DNA from: Varanus komodoensis
Lineage: Eukaryota > Chordata > Lepidosauria > Squamata > Varanidae
DNA: 64,000 nucleotides
Assembly (NCBI RefSeq): GCF_004798865.1
Contig: NW_025335268.1
Location: 82,802,187 to 82,866,186 of the forward strand
Direction: 5' to 3'
Shown here one piece after another: positions 10,949-22,900 of the stretch (positions are counted from its first letter, which is position 1; each line of letters opens with the position of its first letter). The notes beneath the pieces were generated by a model. The model was not told the DNA's origin. It made no database searches and saw nothing but the letters and a program-made list of their open reading frames with translations. A program made the position numbers and the translations under genes.

Positions 10949-13900
10949 CTATAATAGAAAGGCATCTAATTTCCTTTTAATGTTTTCAAAGGCATCCTTC
11001 CCCAGATAGTCAATGTGGCCTTCTTCCCATTTCCTCCGTTCATCTTCGGAACTTAGTTGCTCCGGTTCTGCATGTACAGATAACTCTGAAACAGCGATGG
11101 CTGCCTCATCCTGGGAGAAATGAGAAACAACAGTAGACTCAGAAACCTGACCTGTATCACTTCAATAATTTAATACTTACGTTTTATGTGTCCTTAGGCC
11201 TGAAAACTAGTTTTAATGTTCTAATACCGCAAACAGTTGAATGTGCAGCATTCTGAGCAACACATGTGCTACACCCAGTGGAGAAAGCAGAATAGCTTGG
11301 TTATTCAACAAACATTCATGGGAGTACTTGAACGGGATATGCACAAGTTATCCGAGTGTCTCATGGTGAAAGTAAGCAAACCATAATTTTGGATCCTATC
11401 TTCAAAATGTTCCACTAAGGCTGTGATCCTCACCATATTGAACTGGAAAGATGACGCAGATGACGCAGACAAACCTCCCGAGTTGCTATGCTTCTCTCCC
11501 ATTTCAGTAGCTGAGAATTCCCTCACATGCTTGATTCCACATCAGCTGCACTAAGGCAAATAAATTTCCCTTCAAAAAATGGGCCAAAATTAATAGAGTT
11601 TACCTGCCTGCACAGATTGGCTTTAAAAGATATGCTTGTTGCCTCAAGACAAAGTCACTATTGTCAAAGTCAGAACACACAAATCAATATTGGCTCAACA
11701 GGCCGAACATGCCAATTGGCTCAACAGGCTACTTTCCTTCTTGGATGAACGGAGCCTTGCCACAGTGACCCATACGCTGCTACCCTCTCACCTGGATTAC
11801 TGCAATGTGCTGTATGTGACAGTCTGGATATTACAGCTAATACAGAACAGGGTGCACAGCTGCTTATGAGGACTGGCTGGCAAGAATATATTGCGCCAGT
11901 CCTCCATCAGCTGCATTGGTTCCCTTTTCCAGTCCAGGTCTATTGAAAGGGTTGTCTTTGACATATAAAGCCCCAAGTGGCTTGGGATCAGGGTACCTGA
12001 GGGAGCGCCTTTGTCCATATATTCCAGCTGTCCACTTAGATTCCCTTTGGAATTCCTCCTTGATGTGACCTCCCTTAGTGAGAGCAAAGGGAAAGGGCTA
12101 GGAAGGAGGCATTCTCAACAGTAGTGCCTGGACTCTGGCATTCACTCCGCAGGAATATCTGTCTGGCACCTCCTCTTCTTTATTTTAGCTGCCAGCTGAA
12201 AACTGTTTTTGATTACTTTGATTTGATTTAATTAATTTAATACTTTTATATCTTGTTATGGATTATTTATTTTAATTTAATTTTGGTTAATTTATCAGTT
12301 GCATTTATTTGGTCCACATGGGTATATTTTATTATGAGATGTTATCTATTGTTTTAACTATTTATCTGATTATTAATTTACTGTGTTCTAAGTAGACTCA
12401 GAATAAGGCAACTTTTTATATTGTTTTAGCATTTGTAAGCCACCCAGAGACACTTCAGGTTGTGGAGCAGCATAGAAATGGAAATAAATAAGCAAACAAA
12501 CATAACATAAAACATAACATAACATAACATAACAACAGCCCTTACCATTTTCACAGTCTGCTGAGGAATGGATTGAAGATTTCTATATGATTCAGCAGGA
12601 TCTGCAACCTTATCTTCAAAACAGAGCACTGCTTTCTGTACAGAATGATAAAAACAAAGCTTCCATTTTAAATTATATTATTAATTTTCCTTTTACAAAA
12701 CACACTTTTGCACACTTACAAAAGAATGTAAGTTTAGGTCAAAGCTGGCCTGAATCATGTCCATGATTCCTAAATACATACTCTTGTTGAAGTAAATACT
12801 GTTCTTCAGAGTTGAGGTAACTTACAGGTTCAAAAGAAACTGCTAAAGATTAAAGCAGCCTTTTCCAATCTAGTGACTTCCTAGGCTAGTGGACATACAC
12901 CATCACTACAAATTCCCATCATTACTGAAGTTGGGGAAGATTGGGTTAAAAGAATATCAGCAAATAGTCATTTCTGTTGAGACATAGCGATGTATTTTAT
13001 ATTTCATCAAGTGACTATCCATCACTATTATAATGTAATAAACAATACAGCTGTGTAACAAGCACTAAACAATTTCCTATTCTATGTATTGTTAAATAAT
13101 CAGTAAATAAACACATATTTAATTGCAAGGAACTGTATGCCATGAAGGACTCCAGATGATCATCTAAAATCGACTTATTCTTAAAGAGTCACTCTAAATA
13201 CTAAACACATTTAACATGGAAGTTTGGTTTACTGATATCAGTACCATTAGGCTGTTAATAGTTTGATAAATCCCAACACGCTCTATTATTAAAAGTTTAA
13301 GGTGGCTTTGGTGGGAAAGAGAATATATGCACAGTGACTTACTCTGAGTCCTAAAAGGACTGGCAAGTAAATTGTTAAAACATATGATCTGGCCAGGGCA
13401 ACTTCTTCTTCCTTCTCTTTCTCCCCCTATATTTTTATTTTAACTTAATTTAACTTAATTTAACTGAACTGGATTTATCTCTAGTAAACATACCTAGGAT
13501 GGTATTTAAGACTCACTGGTTTTCTAGGCTTGCTCTACATCCCAGAGGAAGATACAAATCCCTCCACACCCGAGAGATATTTGCATCTCCAAACTTCAGA
13601 TGAGAAGCAGAAATCTGAATCACAAATGTTTCTGCTCTGCCTAGCCATGTTACGGTATTTATATGTTTTAAATTGTATACCACCCTGAGAGCTCTGTGGG
13701 CTATAGGGCAGTATAGAAATGCAATAAATGGATAAATAATAGTCAAAGTCATTCATTTTTTAAACAGAAAGTCATTTTATAGCAGGTTCTTTACAAACAG
13801 AATCCTGTTTAACAGGATAGTTTTGACACAGAGATTTCCCCTTTCCCCCACACCAGATTTTAAACACATTCATATGGAAACTGTAATTGAAGATAAGCTG

Positions 13901-16900
13901 ATTAAGCAATCCTATATATGTTTGGACAGGAAAAAAGTCCTTCAGTTCCCAGCATGGCTGGTTGGAGGGATGCCAGAAGCTGTGGGACTTTTTTTCTTAT
14001 CTAAACATTCATAGGGGATTGTACTCTAAGCACTTGAAACCAATGAAGCTGGAATCTCCACCAACATACCACTCAGAAGCTTCTTCAACAGTTCAAAGCA
14101 AGGTTACGACAATTAGCAGGAAGAGACCCCAGTATGAGAAAAATGCTTACATTTTTATCAGATGTGTGATCAAGTGGATTTATGGCAGTTTGTGATATTT
14201 GTTCTGCTTTTGCTGAGCTTGGCAAGGAATTGCTAATATCAGGAGCTCCTTGTTCAAATTTACTTTCAGGTCCACTGAAATTAGGCTGTAACAACAAAAA
14301 ATCATACCTTAGAAGTCCTCTGTTGGTCATACACACATAATGTGGAACATAGGGAACAAAGAGAAACAGAAGAGTGGAACTCAGGAAGTCAGGAAGAACA
14401 AAACAATATTATGCTTTCCCTTTCCCAATTACCTCCTCTCTCTGGATCTGTGACTCAAAAGACTTCTGCCATTTTTCCAGTAATGGTAGTACACTGGAAC
14501 TGTATGTCATCCACCAGAGTTCAAGGAATGAGAGCTGACTCTGAGATACTGAGGCTGAACCATCCTCTACAACTGATCTTGTCTGAGGATTGTATTTGTA
14601 GTTCCAGGGCTTTGCTGGTCCCAAGAAATGGACAACCCTTGCATCTTTGCCAAAACTGCAAGAAGAATACATTAAAGCAATGTCATCTTAAGAGTGCATT
14701 TATTTTAAGTTCCAGTTTAAATGCCAAAATTCCATCTCTGTGATGGCATCATGGAAGTAATTTTCATTTTTGTATCCATCCAAATGCATTACTCATTTAT
14801 TGGCCACTTTTTAGACAAATTATAATAATCCTATGGATCCCAGAGATTAAAACCCAGTACAAAATGGCACTGCTGGCACTGTACAATAATGAAAATAAGA
14901 GAGCTTACCAACCAACCCCCACAAACACTTACACATAGGGAAGGATGGGAAAAGGTAGAGAAAAGAGATCAGTATGGTGATGCCAGTAGTAAAAGATGGG
15001 GGCGGAGGTTAACACACATTTACAAGCTTCACTATACAAGATATTTATTGTGGACTTGCCATTCCCTATTCAAAGTTGTTCAAGTTGTTCTTAGAGAAAT
15101 AAAAGTGGGTATTATTCTGATGGTGGAAAGAAAATGCTTTTTCTACTTCTATATTTGCTCTGTTTTGCTATACCACACTGTCACCTGGAGGTTACTCAGT
15201 TGAAAAACAGGAAAGAAAACACTCCTCATGAAACACTCAGATTGCAGTTATGAGACAAAATTGAAAGTAGATGCATCTAATTAGCAGCCTTGTGTGAAAC
15301 AAAAGCCCTGCATCAGCTGGGTGCCAGGCTGAATTTCCTTTCGTGTGTTCTTCCAGAAATGGAGGTAGTTCAACTATATAGGTGCACCTTCTCTGACTGA
15401 TGGCAGTGTGCCCTTAACCTCGCCTCTGCAGTTTCATGGCAACTACAGCATTGTTCTTCATGGGATAGGGCATGAAAGTAAGTTCCCAGCAGCTACGTTC
15501 ATTCTTCAAGCAGTGCATAAAGTGCTTTCCCCCTCATTTCTGCAGCCACATGGCAGCAGACAGTCTGAGCAGTGCTGTTGCTGAGAGGGAAGGAGGAATC
15601 AAACTCCTTGCAAGTGCTCATTAGTAACTGGAAATGAAACCATCCTGTATCTGTGGGGAGAAGCATGGAGTTGTGAGGAAATGGACACTGCTGGTACTTG
15701 GAACCCCTTTTAGAGTGCCCCTTTCAGAAGCTATAGCTGAAGAAAACAGGTGCAGGGCCAGATGTCAGCCAAAATACAGCACAGCCCAACACCACTGGTT
15801 CATAGTGGTGCTGGGAAAACTTCAGTTTCATTTATCTCCCCTCCATCAGCGGGGCTGTGCAGAGCCACCATATAGTCCATGTAGAAGCAGCCTACACATG
15901 AAAGGTCTCAGTGTTGGAAACCTGAACGGGATTTGGTTCTCTCGTTGACGAGATGGGCTGTCTACATTGCTTTTGGGTTGTTTGCCAAAGCAATCCTTTT
16001 TAGTTTGGTGTACAGCTGATTTGCTGTTTGAGCATGCCGATGCTTCTTCTGGATTACAGTGACTCTACAATCAGTATCTTGAGCACCATTCTTCTGGTTC
16101 CATGGGATGTGTCCTAGTCCAACATCTGCGAGCGCCAGACATGCTGTGCTAATGTGAACAAACACTAGTGCAATGAGAAGACTATGCACTCCTGGAGACC
16201 ACCTCAGATTAGTGGTTCCAGAATTGGAGATATCAGTGAATTTCCCTTCCATGTGTGCTAGTTTGAGCTGGTTTCCAGTTGGGCTATTGCTAGATTCTTG
16301 TTACCCTAGCAGTCTTCCTGCTCATGTGAGAGTAACACTGCGTACTGCCTGATGACTGTTATGGTCAAAATATACATTTCAGTGAAGTAACCAATAGATG
16401 ACCCCATTAAAGACCCATATATATCTATTAACAGCAAGAAGGTGTGCAGCTAATTACAGATTTCCTATATCAGGTTTGCTTCTGAAACAGAATCCATTCA
16501 TTGTCATAAAACAGAAAGCCCACACCATGTAGCCAGAATTCCCACGAACAGCTATGGAAGACAGAAATGTACCAGGGGTTTTTCCTTTGCCTTTTGGAGA
16601 GAACCACTTGCCAATGAAAGACTGTGCCACTGGGATTCTGGCACTCGGCTAATGCAGCTACTCAGCAAAGGATTATCGATAAATAAGAACTTCTGTACTT
16701 ACTGTTGGAAAGCAGGGGCATAGGTGTAGACGGCACTGCTGCTTAAATTATAGATAAATGGCAAGTGTTTGTTAATGTCTTTTGTTGCCCAGCTGTTGAA
16801 GAAACTATTCAACAGTCCCTGATCACCTCCTAAAGAATTTAAAAGAATATATGAAAAGTGTAAGCATTTCAAATGAATGAATCTTCATATGATTGCAATA

Positions 16901-19900
16901 GAAGGAATCGTGTGTTCTTCAGACTCAGTTTTACTCATACTGTGTCAACAGTGAGTCTGCTACATGCTCCCACCCAGAGAAAATATGTAACTGGACAATA
17001 AAGCCATTTTTTTCAGAACTGCGACATACATGTGTGCCATACAGTATATTATATATACAAATTAAGCAAGTTCTTCAGGAAGCTGCAAAGGAACCATAAG
17101 GGCAATGCTAGATAAGACCAAAAATCCATCTGGGTGAGCATTCTGCTCACCATGGCCAACTGGCTGCCTGTGGGAGCTCAACATGTAGGACATCAGTGTC
17201 ATAGTACCTTTCTGCCCATGTTCCCCTGCAACTGGTGTACACAGGCGTACCACCTCTGATATGGAAGGTAGCATGTAGCCATTCAGACTAGCAGCCAGTG
17301 ACTGCCTTCTCCTCATGAGTTTGCCCAATCCTGCTTTCAAGCCACCTCTGGCCCCATGTCCTTTCTCCCCAACCACCACTTGTTTGGTTGTTCCCTAGCT
17401 TTTGCACAGAGTCCCACATTAAAAGGTTTACATAATCCAACCAAAATTTATTTACCAGAAATAAGAGAGATTTAAGCTAAATATACTGATATTTTGAAGA
17501 CTGTTTCTTTTGCTTTTGGCTATTCCCACCTCTAGAAGGCAGCTCCCAAGAGCCTCTCAAAAAATGGAATTCAGTTCTCGGACTGAAAAAGGCTCTGCAT
17601 CCTTGATGGAATATCCAAATGTGCGATTATTGTTACCATACTTCCAAACCCAAGGAAGAAATAGCCAGTGCTATGAAGTGGCAGAAAGAGGAGACAAGGG
17701 CCAACACCTGAACAAAAGCTACATTGTGCTAGAAGATACAGAAAAGATGAGGGAATTTTTATATATGGTGTCTTGCAGAAGTATTCAGCACCACCCCCTT
17801 GACTTTTCCATGTTTTGTATTGAAATGAATTTTGTTGGCATTGTTACCAGATGAAATGCACAAGATACTCAACACTGTGAGGATATACAATATTTTGACT
17901 GTGGCGCAAAATTTAAGCAAACAATACTAAACAGGCACTTGTTGGTTGCTTAAGAATTCCCACCTTTCCTGTGACATGCCTAGCTCTGGTGGGATTCACT
18001 GTCTCCAGTAAGTGGTTGATCAGAGTCCACCTGTGTGCAATTCCAGTGCCTCATGATCTCAGATTAAATACATCTGCTTGTGGAAGGCCCCAGAGTTCGT
18101 TGGAGAAGGTATCTTAACAAACAGCATCCGGAAGCAACAACTCTGAAATAAATTTGTGCAGAAGTACCAAAAGCTTGTGTTTAAAAAAAAAAAAATCCCA
18201 AACGATAATCCCTCAGAGAACTATTAGCTCTATTATTACAAAATGGAAAGAATATGGTTCCGCCATGACTTTGCCTACATATCCATTAAAACTCAGGGAT
18301 GAGGTGAGGAGGAGCAGTCGCCAGGGAAGCAACCATGAAGCTAATGGTAACTCTAAATGAGGTGGAGAGATCTGCAACAGAAATGCCTGAAATAGTCTGT
18401 GGGGAGAAGATATCATCCCAATGCTCCACACAGCTGGGCATTATGGAAGAAGGCTGAGAATAGAGCTGTTGCTGAAACAAACCTGTATAATTACCTGTTT
18501 GGAGTTTGTGCAAGCATATGGGAGACACAGCAAACATGTGGAAAAGGGGTCTCCAATCTGATAATGTTTCATTTTGTCTTCACTGCAAACCACTAAATGA
18601 AGCATGCTAGGAGCAGCATCAAGCTGGGGGGATGCTTTTCTTTGGTAGGGATTAGGAAACTGGTCAAGACTGAGGGCAAGATGGATGGAAATTAGGATTA
18701 AAAACTATTGCAGATTGCAAGTGACCTGGGACTAGGGCAGAGGTTCACCTTCCAGTAGGATAATAACCCCAAATACACAGCCAAAGAAGGACCAGATACA
18801 TTTAAAAAGAGTAACCTGGATGCCTTAGAATAACCCAGCACAGCCCAGACCTCAGTCTGATTTGAGAATCTGTAGCAAGACCCGAAAATTGCTGCTTACC
18901 TATGATCTTCATCCAATCAGACAGGGCTGCAGCGCTTTGGCCAGGAAGACTGGGTGAGCCTGGCAGGATCCAGAGGCACAGAGGTGATAGAGACTAACAC
19001 AAGAAGACTCGCATCTGTATTTCCTGCCAAATTTAACAAGCGCCAATTTGGGGAGGGTGAATCACAAAATAGTGGAGTTGGAAGGAACCAGTAAGGCCAT
19101 TATCTCCAACTCCCTGCTCAATGCACGACTCCAGTGCTTCTGCAACCAACAAGGAGCAGTTTGTTTTACTTTACTTTTCTGGCAATTTATTTTAAATGCA
19201 GCTTCACAGTGTCAAGTATCTTGCCTACATTAAGTAGTAGCAAGGTCATTTAAATCAGTTTCAGTCCTAGGCTGTAATACAAGAGAGTGGGGCATGAATT
19301 CTTCTGCAAGACACTGTACTATAACCATATATCAGCTACAATGTATATCAATATATATCAGCAACTTCTCCTTGATTCTTTGTTACAATATCTTGCTTCA
19401 GCCTTAGAAGGGGTAGGGATTTTCCTTCAATGCTTACAGCACTGCATGAAAAGTTCACATTCATTGATGTAAACCTCACTCTCACAGAGACAGGAAGAGG
19501 ACCAGCTCTAGAGAACTCACCATCAAAGCTACCATGTTCATTTGCAAACTGCAGCAGGAGGTTGAAGGTTTTCAAAGAAGGTTGGAAAACAAAGACACCA
19601 CTGTTAAAGCAGTCTGGCCAGCCAGGATCTGGAGCTGCTGAAAATTCCTCCCGGTCAAACAGCTCATCGATATTGCATAGTACCTAGGGACATGATAAGT
19701 CTGAATTATATCTATGTTATGGAACTGGGACTCTTCACTGGACAACTCACTAGGTTACCTCCCACCATCTGCTAAACCCCATTCATCTCTGCTCTCAGTA
19801 TCCATGTGCTATGTTCTTCTCTTCCCAAATGATGAGATATGCTCTTCTGTGTTTTACAGGATTGCTAAGTATTTCTGGTAGAACTGCAGAACCTTTTGTA

Positions 19901-22900
19901 GCCAAGGACCAAATTCCAGTCTATAGAACTTTTCAGAGGCTGCACTCAGTGGTGGGTGGGGCGAAGAGCAAAAGGGGCAGGGACCAAAATATGATGATAT
20001 TATAGTTCATCATATCGTTCTTCCTGCCGATAACTAAGCCTTGGGAGAGGCATGGCAAGCAGATCAAATTGGGGTGGTGGGGGAGGCAGGACTGCACAAA
20101 AGCCAGGGAGCTCCCCAATGATTGGTGACTAAGAAGAAGGGGGTGCAGCCTTCTGAGGACTCCCAGAAGGCAAGATTGAGACTCCAGGGTGTATGAATTT
20201 GGTCTCCAGGCCTGAGGTTCTGCACCCTGATTTACAGCTTTCCACCTCAATCACAGGACATAACATTCTATATCCAAACTATAGTTACTCTATAACTATA
20301 CTGATTGCACTGTTATATATGGTATAAATACTATATACTGATAGTTTTAGAACTACACTATTACTATAATCCTAGGCAAGAAGATATTTGAAGCAACAGC
20401 GAGCAGGTATTGTTCACATCGCTCATACATATGCTGTGCACATCTGTTATCAAACTGATATAGGAGTCAGGAAACTCTCTGACATTTCTTCATCTTCTCA
20501 GTTCAAATTTTACAGCAACCAACAAGAAGTTTCCTTCGAACGAGATAGCATTGCGTGGCCAAATCATATAGCAAAATCCTCCCGCTTGGCTTTTATAATA
20601 TCCTTGCTCTTACCAATGTGTCTGCATCCATGAAGACACATTTGCTATATTGAGTAAGAGTCCAGCAGTGGAGTTTGGTAAAGGTCACACCCAGTTCCAG
20701 CCTCTTCAGCAGAGCCAAGTGCACCAAGTCATTGCTGTCAATTTCATGCACATCAACCACTGTGTCAAATATGGTGCTGAGGGCAGCCCTGGCAACATAA
20801 GCAAAACACAAGACTGAAAGGCATAAGACCCCTCTTTTTACAAGGAATGGCCATTTATTGCAATACCTGAACCAATGACATTAATAAGAAAATAGTATCA
20901 GCCAGATGTAAGGTGAAAAAAGCAACACAAAAGCACAGTGTAAACATAGAAGCAAAACACATAATCACAGAAGCTGTTTCCTAATCATAAGAAAGGGCCA
21001 GGAACAAAGTGCTGAGGAAATAAGCCAAAAGAACCAAATATTTTGGGGCATATTGACCAGTTGAATGAATGATTCATATTTATCTGCATAATAAGAACAT
21101 ATTCTCTGGGTAAATTGCATGAAAATGTAACTAGGGCACCACCACAAAGAATATTCTCTTTCTCTTGTGCTCCCACATCTGAATTTAAGTTGACTTAATG
21201 GGAGGAGATGTTCCTTCAAGTGCTCCGGCTCCATGCAGGTTAGGGCATAACAGATCAAGATGAACCTCTGCATCACATAACTGTGTCAACCTCTCCTAGT
21301 TAGTGGACCTATTTTGAAACTGAATATTTTAAACCCTGAGCAATAGTCAAAACTGATAATCTTTTGTAAGATTTTGGAGATTTATTCAGTATTGATATTT
21401 ATGCAATGGTCGCTCTGCTATAGGAACGGAGGGAGGAAGGAAGGGAGGGAAGACTGAAAAAATGAGTTAAAGGTCTTGCTACATCTGACCACCAGAATTC
21501 TCTCCAGTAGTGGGTAGGCAGCAAAAGCCATGTCCCTGGAAATTCTGAAAGCATACCCTGAAAGCTTTCCCCTGTTGTTTGTATCCAGTTCAGAGGTTAA
21601 TATGCATCTGCCACAGAGGCAATAGGGTTGCGCCCTTCAACAACTTAGCCAATTACAATAAAAAAAACCCTAGGCATTTTAAAGCAACTAATATGTTCCA
21701 CCACCTGCCTTTAAATGTCTGGTGCCAAAAAGACAGAATTGGTGCCAAGTGGGCCTCAGCAGACAGACCATTCCATAACTGGGGAGTCACTACTGAGAAG
21801 GACTTCTCCCTTGTTGCCACCATCAAAGACTTCTTTGGAGGTGGCACTCTGAGGAAGGCCCCAGAGGTACATCATGGTGTCCAGACAGATTCAGGTTGGA
21901 ACAGTGTTCCATCAGGACTTGTGGTTCAAAGCCACAAAGGGTTTTCTAAGTTAAAACTGGCACCTTGAGTCAGAATCAGACCAGCAGGCAATGCACATGA
22001 GCCAGGATTGGTCTTATAAGTTCACCTCTTGAGGTTGCAATCTGGCTGTTGCATTTTGCACAGGCTGATGCTTCTGAATAGTCTTCAACATAGAGTGCAC
22101 AGCCGTGGTCTAACCTGGAGGTTACCGGGACATAAATTGCTGAAGCCAAGTTATCCCTGTCCAGACAGGGATAAAAGATGGTATAAGGCATTCTGTGCCA
22201 CTGAGGCCATGGGAGCTCCAGTGACAAAAATGAAACCAAAACTATGAACTTGTTTCTTCAGTGGGAGTGCAAACTCATCCAGAACAGGGCTAGGGCTAGG
22301 GCTAGACTTGCCTGGCCTGAGCCTCATCCAGACCATGTGCACAACCGAGCGCTCATTTGTTACATCCACAACCTCACCTGATAGAGATGCAAAGAGGCAA
22401 TAGAACAGTGCGTCATCAGCATACTTATGGCACTGCATTCCAAAACTCCAGAGGACCCCACTCTGGAGCTTTCCCACTATCCTTCCTTTCCACCAAAAAA
22501 TGGCACTAATGGCAGCTAACAATAATAAAACCAAGAGTTAAACAAAATTAAAAACAATCCAAAAGCAAATAAACTAAATGTATAGTTAAAAGCCCAACAA
22601 TAAAAAGAAATTAGGAATATTCAGACCAATGCAACCCTCAGTGTGTGTGTATATATATTTGAGAAAATAAATGCTACCCATTACGATACGAGAGTATGTT
22701 TGGGAAGGGGTTGGTATTTTCACACATGAGAACCTGAAAACAGAGTTCTTCACCTGAGATAATTATTGAAGTATATCAGTCTTTGCTTACAGTTCTGTAC
22801 ACAAAGCACTGAAATAGAAGTCCAAGAGTGCTTTTTAAGGGAATTAAGGATGCGGTAAATCAATCCCCACTGTTTGCATGTTCAGTCACATGTAATTTAA

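Noticed and set aside
17062-17379. 105-codon minus-strand open frame
   Set aside because: No domain, no splice context. The DNA resembles a dispersed reptilian repeat that I cannot name.
22289-22306. Three GGGCTA units as interstitial telomere repeat
   Set aside because: Too short, and not TTAGGG; it lies in a decayed LINE region.
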